From Trinickia violacea (GTDB taxonomy: Bacteria > Pseudomonadota > Gammaproteobacteria > Burkholderiales > Burkholderiaceae), in NCBI RefSeq assembly GCF_005280735.1, contig NZ_CP040077.1, forward strand, positions 4,030,001-4,094,000: 64,000 nt of DNA. Direction: 5' to 3'. Both the position numbers and the translations under genes were made by a program. Positions within the stretch are counted from its first letter, which is position 1; each line of letters begins with the position of its first letter. Below, one piece after another: positions 1-8,229 of the stretch. The notes under the pieces are model-generated. The model was given only the letters and a program-made list of their open reading frames with translations, had not been told where the DNA came from and did not search any database.

Positions 1-2
1 TC

Positions 3-431
3 ATCGCGGCACGCACGGCGGGCACATCGCTGATCGCCGATTTCATCGCGCAGAAGAACGACATCTTCGCGCGCCTCACGCTGCCCGACGACGAGTATCA
101 GCTCTATCGCACGCTCGCCGCGCATATCGACACGGCCGCGGCGCCGCAGCCCGATCTCGTCGTGTACTTGCAGGCCAGTCCCGAAGTGCTGTTCGCGCGC
201 ATTCAGAAGCGCGCGCGGCCATCGGAGCTGCAAATCTCGGACGCCTACCTGCGCGCGCTCTGCGACGCGTACAACGAGTTCTTCTATTACTACGACGGCG
301 CACCCGTGCTGACCGTCAACGCCGAACACCTGAATCCGCTCGAATCGGCGGACGATCTTGCGCTGTTGGTCGACCGCATCGAGACGATGCGCGGGCGCAA
401 GGAATTCTTCGTCAAAGGCACGTCGCTGTAA
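3..431 (+). CDS. Deoxynucleoside kinase (dAdo/dGuo kinase family), C-terminal part
   Basis: The 5' end lies outside the window; 142 C-terminal residues are visible. The family phosphorylates deoxynucleosides for nucleotide salvage. Visible support is the segment SLIADFIAQKNDIFARLTL, then a DLVVYLQASPEVLFARIQKRAR stretch (strand plus arginine-rich LID) typical of the dNK/thymidine-kinase-2 fold, and a C-terminal RIETMRGRKEFF tail. The P-loop would be upstream. It ends 43 bp before panB on the same strand, the kinase-panB order common in Burkholderiaceae, where folK often lies just upstream. Substrate preference cannot be read from this fragment. Confidence 0.85.
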   Translation: MAARTAGTSLIADFIAQKNDIFARLTLPDDEYQLYRTLAAHIDTAAAPQPDLVVYLQASPEVLFARIQKRARPSELQISDAYLRALCDAYNEFFYYYDGAPVLTVNAEHLNPLESADDLALLVDRIETMRGRKEFFVKGTSL

Positions 432-474
432 TCGGCGGCGCGGTCCTCCTCTTTCTTCACCAACGGAACTCCCC

Positions 475-1290
475 ATGACTTATTTGCAGGAAACGAGCCG
501 GCAAGCCATTACGGTGCCGAAACTGCAAACGATGCGTGATGCCGGCGAAAAGATCGCGATGCTCACCTGCTACGACGCGAGCTTTGCGTCGCTGCTCGAT
601 CGCGCGGGCGTCGACGTGCTCTTGATCGGCGATTCGCTCGGCAACGTGCTGCAGGGCCAGACGACGACACTGCCCGTCACGCTCGACGACATCGCGTATC
701 ACACCGCCTGCGTCGCGCGCGCGCAGCCGGGCGCGCTCATCGTCGCCGACATGCCGTTCGGCACCTACGGCACGCCCGCCGATGCGTTCGCAAGCGCCGT
801 GAAGCTGATGCGTGCCGGCGCGCAGATGGTCAAGCTCGAAGGCGGCGAATGGCTCGCCGAGACCGTGCGCTTTCTCGTGGAACGCTCGGTGCCGGTGTGC
901 GCGCACGTCGGTCTCACGCCGCAATCGGTGCATGCGTTCGGCGGCTTCAAGGTGCAGGGCAAGACGGAAGCCGGCGCGAACCAGCTCATCCGCGATTCGC
1001 TCGCCGTGCAGCACGCCGGCGCGCAATTGATCGTGCTGGAGGCAGTCCCGACGCTCGTCGGCGCCGAAGTGACGAAGCAATTGAACATTCCGACGATCGG
1101 AATCGGCGCGGGCGTCGATTGCTCGGGGCAGGTGCTGGTGCTGCACGACATGCTCGGAATCTTCCCCGGGAAGCGGCCGCGCTTCGTCAAGGATTTCATG
1201 AATGGACAGCCGAGCATCTTGGCCGCTGTCGAAGCGTACGTCCGCGCGGTGAAGGACGGTTCGTTCCCCGGACCGGAGCACACTTTCTGA
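475..1290 (+). CDS. panB: 3-methyl-2-oxobutanoate hydroxymethyltransferase
   Basis: This is the first committed enzyme of pantothenate synthesis. It transfers a hydroxymethyl group from 5,10-methylenetetrahydrofolate to 2-oxoisovalerate to make ketopantoate. The protein is 271 residues, normal for the family. Family motifs seen are TCYDASFA (about 31-38), GDSLGNVLQG with the metal-binding Asp (about 52-61), ADMPFGTY (about 91-98), KLEGG (about 120-124) and VLEAVP carrying the catalytic Glu. The ATG at 475 was chosen because the protein then starts at the usual N-terminus; the frame is open further upstream but without family similarity. panC is not in the window. Confidence 0.97.
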   Translation: MTYLQETSRQAITVPKLQTMRDAGEKIAMLTCYDASFASLLDRAGVDVLLIGDSLGNVLQGQTTTLPVTLDDIAYHTACVARAQPGALIVADMPFGTYGTPADAFASAVKLMRAGAQMVKLEGGEWLAETVRFLVERSVPVCAHVGLTPQSVHAFGGFKVQGKTEAGANQLIRDSLAVQHAGAQLIVLEAVPTLVGAEVTKQLNIPTIGIGAGVDCSGQVLVLHDMLGIFPGKRPRFVKDFMNGQPSILAAVEAYVRAVKDGSFPGPEHTF

Positions 1291-1389
1291 GTCAGGATGC
1301 GGCCGGAATCGGAAGTTTCGGCCGTTGTACGATGCGACACGGGTAGCCAAACGCGTTGCCGGCGCGAGAGCACGAGCGACCAACGCGAC

Positions 1390-1411
1390 GCCGGAGCGGC
1401 TCCCCTCCGGC
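1390..1411 (+). terminator. Probable terminator after panB
   Basis: GCCGGAG (1390-1396) pairs with CTCCGGC (1405-1411) across an 8-nt loop and is followed by ATTTTC. It lies 100 bp after the panB stop. The U-tract is short, so efficiency is uncertain. Confidence 0.45.
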
Positions 1412-1523
1412 ATTTTCAGACGGGACACTTATCGACAGATACCCGCTGATAAACAGATTTCCAGACTATTTAATAGGTTTTTCAGACCTGTCCGATAGCC
1501 CACGGAAGCTCGGTCGACTATCT

Positions 1524-1568
1524 TGGTCTCTCCACCTGCGGCAACGCCGCTTAATTTATGAGAGACCA
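1524..1568 (+). promoter_or_regulatory. Nested hairpin masking the RBS of the 44-codon ORF
   Basis: TGGTCTCTC (1524-1532) is perfectly complementary to GAGAGACCA (1560-1568). Inside it, GCGGC (1538-1542) and GCCGC (1546-1550) form a second stem with an AAC loop. The right arm of the outer stem contains the only purine-rich ribosome-binding sequence (GAGAG, 1560-1564) before the ATG at 1571. The folded RNA would therefore hide the start site. The pairing is seen directly; a regulatory role is inferred. Confidence 0.55.
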
Positions 1569-1570
1569 CC

Positions 1571-1705
1571 ATGAGCCCTTTTTGCCTGATTGACGTGGCG
1601 CAACTTCGCAAAGACGCCACCGCACCGACCCCGAATCGTTTCCACGTATTGTGCGTCCGCATTGCCGGCTGGATGCTGCGCCTTCGCGCTAATCGCCTCG
1701 CCTGA
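1571..1705 (+). CDS. Small ORF, 44 codons, unknown function
   Basis: A short ORF (ATG to TGA) that I do not recognise. It begins MSPFCLIDVAQLRKD and ends with a basic, hydrophobic helix-like stretch (IAGWMLRLRANRLA). It has two cysteines and a net positive charge. It stands alone between panB and the convergent pabB gene, so it is not a leader for a downstream plus-strand gene. The hairpin over its RBS argues that it may be translated under control. Codons are less GC-rich at position 3 than the neighbours. It could also be part of a non-coding RNA. Confidence 0.4.
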   Translation: MSPFCLIDVAQLRKDATAPTPNRFHVLCVRIAGWMLRLRANRLA

Positions 1706-1747
1706 TCACACGCCGGGCGCCACTGCGCCACGGCATGTCCAGCGCGG

Positions 1748-3667
1748 CTAGTTCCGTATGACCCGCGCCTGCAACGCACCGCGAAGCGCATTGCAAACGA
1801 TCAACGCTTCCGCATTCAGCAGATCCGCCCGAACGAGCACCCGCTCGGCCGCTTGAAAGCTGGCATCGGCCAGCAGAACACGGCGCATCACACCGGGCAG
1901 CACGCCCGACGACAGCGGCGGCGTCCACCAGCGCCCGTCCCGCTTGACGAAGACATTCGATCGGCCGCCTTCGGTCAGCTCGCCACGCTCGTTGAAAAAC
2001 AGCATGTCGAAGCCGCCGTGCGCCTCCGCTTCCCGCCAGCCGCGGTCGTATTCCGCGCGGTGCGTGGTCTTGTGGGCAAGCAACGGATCGGCGGCCTGCG
2101 TCGGCGCGAAGCCGTGATCCGGAGCGAGCATCACGCCGGCCACATCGCCGGCAAGCGGCGCGAGCGGCGCCGCGACGATCTCGATGTGCCCTGCCTTGGC
2201 GAGCGCCACACGAAACCGGTGTTCGACGCCGGCGGGCAACGCCGCGCAACGTTCGGCAATCCGCACACGCACGCCGGCCTCGTCAAACGCAAAGCCGAGT
2301 TGACGAGCGCTCGAGCCAAGCCGCTCCAGATGGAGGTCGAGGTAACGCACCCACTCTTCGCGGGTCGCGTGCATCGTTTCGAACAACTGAAGGCCGGGAT
2401 CGGCTCCCGTCAGGAATCGCGCTTTCAAACGACACTCCGCATATTCATCGGCGGCGACGCTGTCGAGCACGATGCCGCCGCCGACGCCCATCCTCCCGCG
2501 ACGCGCTCCCGACGCCGACGAAGCAGCGAGCTCCAATGTCCGAATCGCGACAGACAGGCAAAAGTCGCCGCAAACAGGCGCCTCGCTGGAAGCAGCAGTC
2601 TGCGGCGGCGCATCCAGCCAACCGATCGCGCCCGTGTAGAGGCCACGAGGCGACGTCTCGATCTCGCCGATCAATTGCATGGTCCGATACTTCGGCGCGC
2701 CGGTAATCGAGCCGCACGGAAAGAGCGCGCGGAGCACGTCCGCAAACGTCACACCGCTGCGCACCGTGGCTTCGACGGTCGATGTCATCTGCCAGACGGA
2801 CGGATAGGGCTCGACCGAAAACAGCGCCGGCACGCTGACCGAACCGGTCGCGGCAATGCGCGAGAGATCGTTGCGCAGCAAGTCGACGATCATCACGTTT
2901 TCGGCGCGGTTCTTCGGGTCGTTGGCGAGGAAGGCCGCGGCGCGCGCATCGTCGGCGGGGTCGGTCGCGCGTGCGGTCGTCCCCTTCATGGGCCGCGCGC
3001 GCAAACACTCGCCCGCCTTCTCGACGAAAAGCTCCGGCGAGCAAGACACGACCCAGGCACCCTCCGGGAGCGCGACGAGCGCGCCATATCGCACCGGCTG
3101 ACGCAGGCGCAGCCGCCGATACAGCGCGAGGGGCGAGCCGAAGACATCGAAGCCGAGCCGATAGGTGTAGTTGATCTGATACGACTCGCCCTCGCGCAAC
3201 GCGTTGTGAACGGCGGCGATCGCCGCGTTGAACTCGTCCTCGGTCACGCTCTCGGTGACGTTCATCGCACCCGCCACCGACGGCTCCTGCCCACCGCCGT
3301 CCAGACCGGAGAGCCACGCGTCGGTCTCGTCGCGCGAAAGCTTTTCGCAACGCGAGAACATTAAAAAACGCAGCGAGGCTGAGCCAGGCTGCGTCGTTTG
3401 CGTCGCTTGTGTCTTGAAGCTGCCCCGATCGTTCGATAGGACAAGATTGCGGCCGAATTCATAGTCGGCAAGCACCACGGCATGCAGGCCGCGGCGAGTA
3501 TCATCGGCTGCGGCAGCGCAGATCTCGTCAAGCCTGGCTCCGTCGCCGCACACGTGCTCATGCACAAAGCCGGTGTACAAACGACTCGACCGCACGGCGG
3601 CGGTCGAGTCGCAATCGTCGAGCAGCGCAAACACCGCGCCGCCCGCACTCACTTCATCTGCTGTCAT
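1748..3667 (-). CDS. pabB: Aminodeoxychorismate synthase component I fused to aminodeoxychorismate lyase
   Basis: The 639-residue protein joins two p-aminobenzoate (folate) enzymes. The first about 415 residues are a chorismate-binding PabB module. It carries the RPMKGTTARA motif, whose Lys is the PabB-type active-site residue (anthranilate synthase has Ala there), and the ITGAPKYRTMQLIGEIE and GGGIVLDSVAADEYAEC signatures. The rest, from about GLQLFETMHA, is a PabC-type fold-IV PLP lyase with the PLP lysine in LLAHKTTHRAEYD and the LTEGGRSNVFV motif. The amidotransferase partner (PabA) is not nearby. It lies 53 bp downstream of dnaJ on the same strand. Confidence 0.95.
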   Translation of the reverse strand: MTADEVSAGGAVFALLDDCDSTAAVRSSRLYTGFVHEHVCGDGARLDEICAAAADDTRRGLHAVVLADYEFGRNLVLSNDRGSFKTQATQTTQPGSASLRFLMFSRCEKLSRDETDAWLSGLDGGGQEPSVAGAMNVTESVTEDEFNAAIAAVHNALREGESYQINYTYRLGFDVFGSPLALYRRLRLRQPVRYGALVALPEGAWVVSCSPELFVEKAGECLRARPMKGTTARATDPADDARAAAFLANDPKNRAENVMIVDLLRNDLSRIAATGSVSVPALFSVEPYPSVWQMTSTVEATVRSGVTFADVLRALFPCGSITGAPKYRTMQLIGEIETSPRGLYTGAIGWLDAPPQTAASSEAPVCGDFCLSVAIRTLELAASSASGARRGRMGVGGGIVLDSVAADEYAECRLKARFLTGADPGLQLFETMHATREEWVRYLDLHLERLGSSARQLGFAFDEAGVRVRIAERCAALPAGVEHRFRVALAKAGHIEIVAAPLAPLAGDVAGVMLAPDHGFAPTQAADPLLAHKTTHRAEYDRGWREAEAHGGFDMLFFNERGELTEGGRSNVFVKRDGRWWTPPLSSGVLPGVMRRVLLADASFQAAERVLVRADLLNAEALIVCNALRGALQARVIRN

Positions 3668-3720
3668 TTAGGGCCTGTGAACCAGCCTCATGCGCCGAGC
3701 TTCCTGCTCCGCAATGTCGA

Positions 3721-4857
3721 TCAATCGAAGAAGCTCTTCACGCGGTCGAACCAGCTCTTGCTCTGCGGGCTGTGACGCGGACCACCTTCAACGAGCGATT
3801 TCTCGAACTGCTTGAGCAGATCGCGCTGCTGTTCGGTCAGCTTCACGGGCGTCTCAACCTGCACGTGCACGTAGAGATCGCCTGCGATGCTCGAACGCAG
3901 CCCCTTGATGCCCTTGCCGCGCAGACGGAACGTCTTGCCCGACTGCGTGCCTTCCGCCACCGAGAAGCTCGCGCGGCCCGCCAGCGTCGGCACTTCGATC
4001 TCGCCGCCGAGCGCCGCCGTGGTGAACGGAATCGGCATCTGGCAATGGAGATCGTCGCCGTCGCGCTCGAACACCGAGTGCGGCTTGATGTGAATCTCGA
4101 CGTACAAATCGCCCGACGGCCCGCCGTTGATGCCTGGCTCGCCATTGCCGGCCGAGCGGATGCGCATGCCGTCGTCGATGCCCGCGGGGATCTTCACTTC
4201 GAGCGTCTTCGTTTCCTTCACCTTGCCCGCGCCGTGGCAATGCGCGCACGGCTCGGGGATGTAGGAGCCGCTGCCGTGACACTTCGGGCAGGTCTGCTGG
4301 ATGCTGAAAAAGCCTTGCGACATCCGGACCGCGCCGGCGCCGTGACAGGTCGGGCAGGTTTCGGGTTTCGTACCGGGCTTCGCGCCGGAGCCGTGACAGA
4401 CTTCGCACGACACCCAGCTCGGCACGCGAATCTGCGTGTCGTAGCCGTGCGCGGCCTGCTCGAGCGTGATCTCCATGCTGTAGCGCAGGTCCGCGCCGCG
4501 ATAGACCTGCGGGCCGCCCCGGCCGCCGCGCGCAGCGCCGCCGGCGGCCTGGCCGAAGATGTCGCCGAAGATATCGCCGAACGCGTCGGCAAATCCGCCG
4601 AAGCCCTGTGCGCCCGCCGCTCCCATGTTCGGGTCGACCCCGGCATGGCCGTACTGGTCGTAAGCCGTGCGCTTTTGCGAGTCCGACAGCATTTCATAGG
4701 CTTCCTTCACCTCTTTGAAATGCTCTTCCGCACCCTTGTTGTCCGGATTGCGGTCGGGGTGGTACTTCATCGCGAGCTTGCGATAAGCCTTCTTGATCTC
4801 GTCGTCGCTCGCGTTCTTCGCGACGCCCAGAACCTCGTAGTAATCCCGTTTCGCCAT
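3721..4857 (-). CDS. dnaJ: Chaperone DnaJ (Hsp40)
   Basis: Co-chaperone that delivers unfolded protein to DnaK and stimulates its ATPase. At 378 residues it has the complete domain order: J domain with the HPD motif (YHPDRNPD, about 32-39), Gly/Phe-rich linker (about 75-115), four CxxCxGxG zinc-binding repeats (CEVCHGSG, CPTCHGAG, CPKCHGSG, CAHCHGAG, about 150-220), then the C-terminal substrate-binding barrels. The start at 4857 gives the canonical MAKRDYYEVLGV. It follows dnaK by about 220 bp on the same strand, with a possible attenuating hairpin between them. Confidence 0.98.
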   Translation of the reverse strand: MAKRDYYEVLGVAKNASDDEIKKAYRKLAMKYHPDRNPDNKGAEEHFKEVKEAYEMLSDSQKRTAYDQYGHAGVDPNMGAAGAQGFGGFADAFGDIFGDIFGQAAGGAARGGRGGPQVYRGADLRYSMEITLEQAAHGYDTQIRVPSWVSCEVCHGSGAKPGTKPETCPTCHGAGAVRMSQGFFSIQQTCPKCHGSGSYIPEPCAHCHGAGKVKETKTLEVKIPAGIDDGMRIRSAGNGEPGINGGPSGDLYVEIHIKPHSVFERDGDDLHCQMPIPFTTAALGGEIEVPTLAGRASFSVAEGTQSGKTFRLRGKGIKGLRSSIAGDLYVHVQVETPVKLTEQQRDLLKQFEKSLVEGGPRHSPQSKSWFDRVKSFFD

Positions 4858-4994
4858 GTCGGTTCAACGCCGGCCGCACACCTCGCGCGGCCGCTCCTTT
4901 CGCATGCTGTGGAGTCTCGCGACTCGTCTGACGGCTCTCTCGTTACCGGCCCATCCGGCAAAAAAGCGCCGCCCTCCATAAAACAAATGTGCCC

Positions 4995-5015
4995 GGCGAA
5001 CCCAAAAGGTTCGCC
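4995..5015 (-). terminator. Hairpin between dnaK and dnaJ (possible partial terminator)
   Basis: GGCGAACC (4995-5002) pairs perfectly with GGTTCGCC (5008-5015) over a 5-nt loop. On the minus strand it is followed, after a few bases, by ATTTGTTTTA. Its place between dnaK and dnaJ suggests it lowers dnaJ expression relative to dnaK, which is inference. Confidence 0.4.
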
Positions 5016-5080
5016 AGGCGCGATCATCGCGGCCGGAAACTCGCTCGAGCGCCGGCCGCCATCTTGATGTGACTGATGCC

Positions 5081-7042
5081 TCAGTCCTTCTTCACTTCCT
5101 TGAACTCGGCATCGACCACGTCGTCTTCCGGCTGAGCCGAAGCACCGCCGTTGCCCGCGCCGGCCGATGCGCCTGCCGCACCCGCCGCGCCTGCTGCCGC
5201 GCCTTGAGCCGCTTGCATGTCGGCGTACATCTTTTCGCCGAGCTTCTGCGAAGCCGTCGCCACCGCTTCGATCTTGGCTTCGATCGCCGCCTTGTCGCTG
5301 GTGTTGCTCTTGAGCGTCTCTTCGAGCTCCTTCAACGCAGCTTCGATCTTTTCCTTGTCCGACGCGTCGATCTTGTCGCCGTACTCGGTCAGCGCCTTCT
5401 TCGTGCTGTGCACGAGCGCATCGCCCTGGTTGCGCGCGTCAGCCAGCTCACGCAGCTTGTGATCTTCTTCCGCGTTCGCCTCGGCGTCCTTCACCATCTT
5501 CTCGATCTCGGCTTCCGACAAGCCCGAGTTCGCCTTGATGGTGATGCGGTTTTCCTTGCCGGTCGCCTTGTCCTTCGCGCCGACGTGCAGAATGCCGTTT
5601 GCGTCGATGTCGAAGGTCACTTCGATCTGCGGCACGCCGCGCGGTGCGGGCGGAATGCCTTCGAGGTTGAACTCGCCGAGCAGCTTGTTGCCAGCCGCCA
5701 TCTCGCGCTCGCCCTGGAACACCTTGATCGTCACCGCGCCCTGGTTGTCGTCGGCGGTCGAATACACCTGCGAGTGCTTCGTCGGGATCGTGGTGTTCTT
5801 GTTGATCATCTTCGTCATCACGCCGCCGAGCGTTTCGATGCCGAGCGACAGCGGGGTCACGTCGAGCAGCAGCACGTCCTTGCGGTCGCCCGACAGCACC
5901 TGGCCCTGAATCGCGGCGCCCACGGCCACGGCTTCGTCCGGGTTCACGTCGCGGCGCGGCTCCTTGCCGAAGAACTCCTTCACCGTCTCCTGCACCTTCG
6001 GCATACGCGTCATGCCGCCGACCAGGATAACGTCATCGATCTCGCTGACCTTCACGCCCGCGTCCTTGATCGCGATCTTGCACGGCTCGACCGTGCGCGT
6101 GATCAGCTCTTCGACGAGCGCTTCGAGCTTGGCGCGCGTGATCTTCAGGTTCAAGTGCTTCGGACCCGACGCATCCGCCGTGATGTACGGCAGGTTGATT
6201 TCGGTCTGCTGGCTCGACGACAGCTCGATCTTTGCCTTTTCCGCCGCTTCCTTCAGGCGCTGCAGCGCGAGCACATCCTTGGAAAGATCGACGCCCTGCT
6301 CTTTCTTGAACTCGCCGATGATGTAATCGATGATGCGCTGGTCGAAGTCTTCACCGCCCAGGAACGTATCGCCGTTCGTCGACAGCACTTCGAACTGCAT
6401 TTCGCCGTCCACGTCCGCGATTTCGATGATCGAAATGTCGAACGTGCCGCCGCCGAGGTCATACACCGCGATCTTGCGGTCGCCCTTTTCGGCCTTGTCG
6501 AGACCGAACGCGAGCGCTGCCGCCGTCGGCTCGTTGATGATCCGCTTCACTTCGAGACCGGCGATGCGGCCTGCATCCTTGGTGGCCTGGCGCTGGCTGT
6601 CGTTGAAGTACGCGGGAACCGTGATCACAGCTTCGGTGACCGGCTCGCCGAGGTAGTCTTCAGCGGTCTTCTTCATCTTGCGCAGCACTTCCGCCGAGAT
6701 TTGCGGCGGCGCGAGCTTCTGGTCGTGCGCTTCGATCCAGGCGTCGCCGTTGTCAGCCTTGATGATCTTGTACGGCATCAGGCCGATGTCCTTCTGGACT
6801 TCCTTCTCTTCGAAACGGCGGCCGATCAGGCGCTTCACCGCGAACAGCGTGTTCTTCGGATTGGTCACCGACTGGCGTTTCGCAGGCGCGCCAACGAGGA
6901 TTTCGTTGTCGTCCATGTAGGCGATGATCGACGGCGTCGTGCGAGCGCCTTCCGAGTTTTCGATCACCTTGACCTGATTGCCTTCCATCAGCGCCACGCA
7001 AGAGTTCGTGGTGCCGAGGTCGATACCGATGATTTTGCCCAT
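5081..7042 (-). CDS. dnaK: Chaperone DnaK (Hsp70)
   Basis: ATP-dependent Hsp70 that folds and protects proteins with DnaJ and GrpE. The 653 residues are the normal size. Visible are the N-terminal IGIDLGTTNSCVA phosphate-binding loop, DLGGGTFDIS (about 195-205), the ILVGGMTRMPKVQ motif near 340, the VLLLDVTPLSLGIETLGG linker around 390, a helical lid, a Gly/Ala-rich segment and the acidic tail DDVVDAEFKEV. The start has a good ribosome-binding site (GGAGATTAGG). It has its own heat-shock-like promoter in the gap after grpE. Confidence 0.99.
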   Translation of the reverse strand: MGKIIGIDLGTTNSCVALMEGNQVKVIENSEGARTTPSIIAYMDDNEILVGAPAKRQSVTNPKNTLFAVKRLIGRRFEEKEVQKDIGLMPYKIIKADNGDAWIEAHDQKLAPPQISAEVLRKMKKTAEDYLGEPVTEAVITVPAYFNDSQRQATKDAGRIAGLEVKRIINEPTAAALAFGLDKAEKGDRKIAVYDLGGGTFDISIIEIADVDGEMQFEVLSTNGDTFLGGEDFDQRIIDYIIGEFKKEQGVDLSKDVLALQRLKEAAEKAKIELSSSQQTEINLPYITADASGPKHLNLKITRAKLEALVEELITRTVEPCKIAIKDAGVKVSEIDDVILVGGMTRMPKVQETVKEFFGKEPRRDVNPDEAVAVGAAIQGQVLSGDRKDVLLLDVTPLSLGIETLGGVMTKMINKNTTIPTKHSQVYSTADDNQGAVTIKVFQGEREMAAGNKLLGEFNLEGIPPAPRGVPQIEVTFDIDANGILHVGAKDKATGKENRITIKANSGLSEAEIEKMVKDAEANAEEDHKLRELADARNQGDALVHSTKKALTEYGDKIDASDKEKIEAALKELEETLKSNTSDKAAIEAKIEAVATASQKLGEKMYADMQAAQGAAAGAAGAAGASAGAGNGGASAQPEDDVVDAEFKEVKKD

Positions 7043-7076
7043 TTTTTCCTAATCTCCTAACTTTTGATCGCTTTGG

Positions 7077-7103
7077 GGCGAGCCTTGTCTGGTAAGGCTC
7101 GCC
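7077..7103 (-). promoter_or_regulatory. 10-bp perfect hairpin in the dnaK 5' leader
   Basis: GGCGAGCCTT (7077-7086) and AAGGCTCGCC (7094-7103) form a perfect 10-bp stem with a 7-nt loop. It sits about 35 nt upstream of the dnaK start and just downstream of the predicted dnaK promoter. There is no U-tract on either side, so it is not an intrinsic terminator. It may stabilise the mRNA or modulate translation; this is inference. Confidence 0.5.
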
Positions 7104-7126
7104 GCCCGAAATTCAAACCTGCACTC

Positions 7127-7155
7127 AACATAAGTGCGCCTGCATCGTTTTCAAG
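7127..7155 (-). promoter_or_regulatory. Heat-shock (sigma-32-like) promoter for dnaK
   Basis: On the minus strand, CTTGAAA (7155-7149) is followed after 14 nt by CTTATGTT (7134-7127). The -35 is identical to the sigma-32 consensus core and the -10 is a partial match to CCCCATNT. The same bases also read as a sigma-70-like TTGAAA/TATGTT pair. It would start transcription near 7120. Confidence 0.5.
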
Positions 7156-7294
7156 ACCCTGAATGCGATGCGGTCTTTAATTTTTTTCAATCGCTGACGG
7201 CAAGGGCGCGCATTTTCTCACGCCGGGCATCGACAGGGATCTGCCCCATGCGGAACCCATTCGCGACAAACGGGGACAGATGCACGAACGCCGC

Positions 7295-7867
7295 TTATTT
7301 CGGCTGCGCGACGGTCACGAGCGCCGGACGCAGGACGCGGTCAGCGATCACGTAACCCTTCTGCAGCACGGCGACGACGGTGTTCGGCTCCTGCTCGGCC
7401 GGCACCATCGAAATGGCCTGGTGGCGATGCGGATCGAACTTCTCGCCGACCGGGTTCACCACCACGACGCGCCCCTTTTCCATCGCGCTCGCCAGCTGGC
7501 GCAGCGTGAGATCGACGCCTTCGCGGACCTTCGTCAAATCGCCCGTCGAATCGGCGAGCGCGGCTTCGAGACTGTCCATCACCGGCAACAGGCGCTCGGC
7601 AAAGCTCTCGATGGCGAACTTGTGAGCCTTCTGCACTTCCTCGTGCGCACGGCGGCGCACGTTTTCGGTTTCCGCCTTGGCGCGCAGGAAGCTCTCCTGC
7701 AGTTCGACGATCTTGGCCTGGGCGTCCGCCAGCGCGGCCTCGGGGCTGGCCTGCGGCGCGGCCTGCTCGGCGGCGGTTTCAGGCGTCACGTTTTCGGCTG
7801 CCTCGTGCACGGCCTCGTCGGCCGTCTTGGAGTTCTGAGTCGATGGATTGTCTTGCGTGTTTTCCAT
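7295..7867 (-). CDS. grpE: Nucleotide exchange factor GrpE
   Basis: Dimeric exchange factor that releases ADP from DnaK. The 190-residue protein has a Gln/Ala/Glu-rich N-terminus, a long coiled-coil helix (about 45-110, with RAKAETENVRRRAHEEV), and the conserved beta-domain signature VNPVGEKFDPHRHQAISMV followed by VLQKGYVIADRVLRPALV. It precedes dnaK by about 250 bp on the same strand. Its upstream region carries a sigma-32-like promoter. Confidence 0.97.
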   Translation of the reverse strand: MENTQDNPSTQNSKTADEAVHEAAENVTPETAAEQAAPQASPEAALADAQAKIVELQESFLRAKAETENVRRRAHEEVQKAHKFAIESFAERLLPVMDSLEAALADSTGDLTKVREGVDLTLRQLASAMEKGRVVVVNPVGEKFDPHRHQAISMVPAEQEPNTVVAVLQKGYVIADRVLRPALVTVAQPK

Positions 7868-7988
7868 GTCGCTGAAAGTCGTCTAGAAGAGTGAATCCGA
7901 GGCGCGACGGTGCGGGATCTGTCAGGCACCGTTTTGCCGCCATAGTGTGTTGTAAGGGCGCAACATGATCATTGCGTGTCGCGGCTGC

Positions 7989-8016
7989 AAATAAGGGCTG
8001 AGAGGACGATTTCAAG
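7989..8016 (-). promoter_or_regulatory. Heat-shock (sigma-32-like) promoter for grpE
   Basis: On the minus strand, CTTGAAA (8016-8010) is followed after 13 nt by CCTTATTT (7996-7989), six of eight matches to the CCCCATNT class. It lies about 120 nt upstream of grpE. The stretch 7868-8229 holds no gene apart from this and a weak promoter facing the other way. Confidence 0.6.
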
Positions 8017-8099
8017 GGCTTCCCAGCAACTTTCTGCACCGGCGCCGGGCACCCGAAATAGGCCGTTACATTGATTTCCGGTTCGCTATCACATCCACA

Positions 8100-8128
8100 T
8101 TGAGCACTATTCGGGTTTGCCCTAAACT
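8100..8128 (+). promoter_or_regulatory. Possible sigma-70 promoter for the 53-aa ORF
   Basis: TTGAGC (8100-8105), a 17-nt spacer and TAAACT (8123-8128) give four of six matches in each box. It points at the small ORF starting at 8230. Confidence 0.3.
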
Positions 8129-8229
8129 TCCCAGAAGGATCGAGAAAAAGGCACGTTAACCCTAACCTGCCACAAGCCGTTAAACCGCTGAATCGCCCGT
8201 TTCCGAATCGCTTTCCCAGGGGGAGTACC

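Noticed and set aside
5069..7060. 663-codon open frame antisense to dnaK
   Set aside because: A by-product of GC-rich codon use opposite dnaK; Arg/His/Val-rich composition with no recognisable domain. dnaK itself is complete on the other strand.
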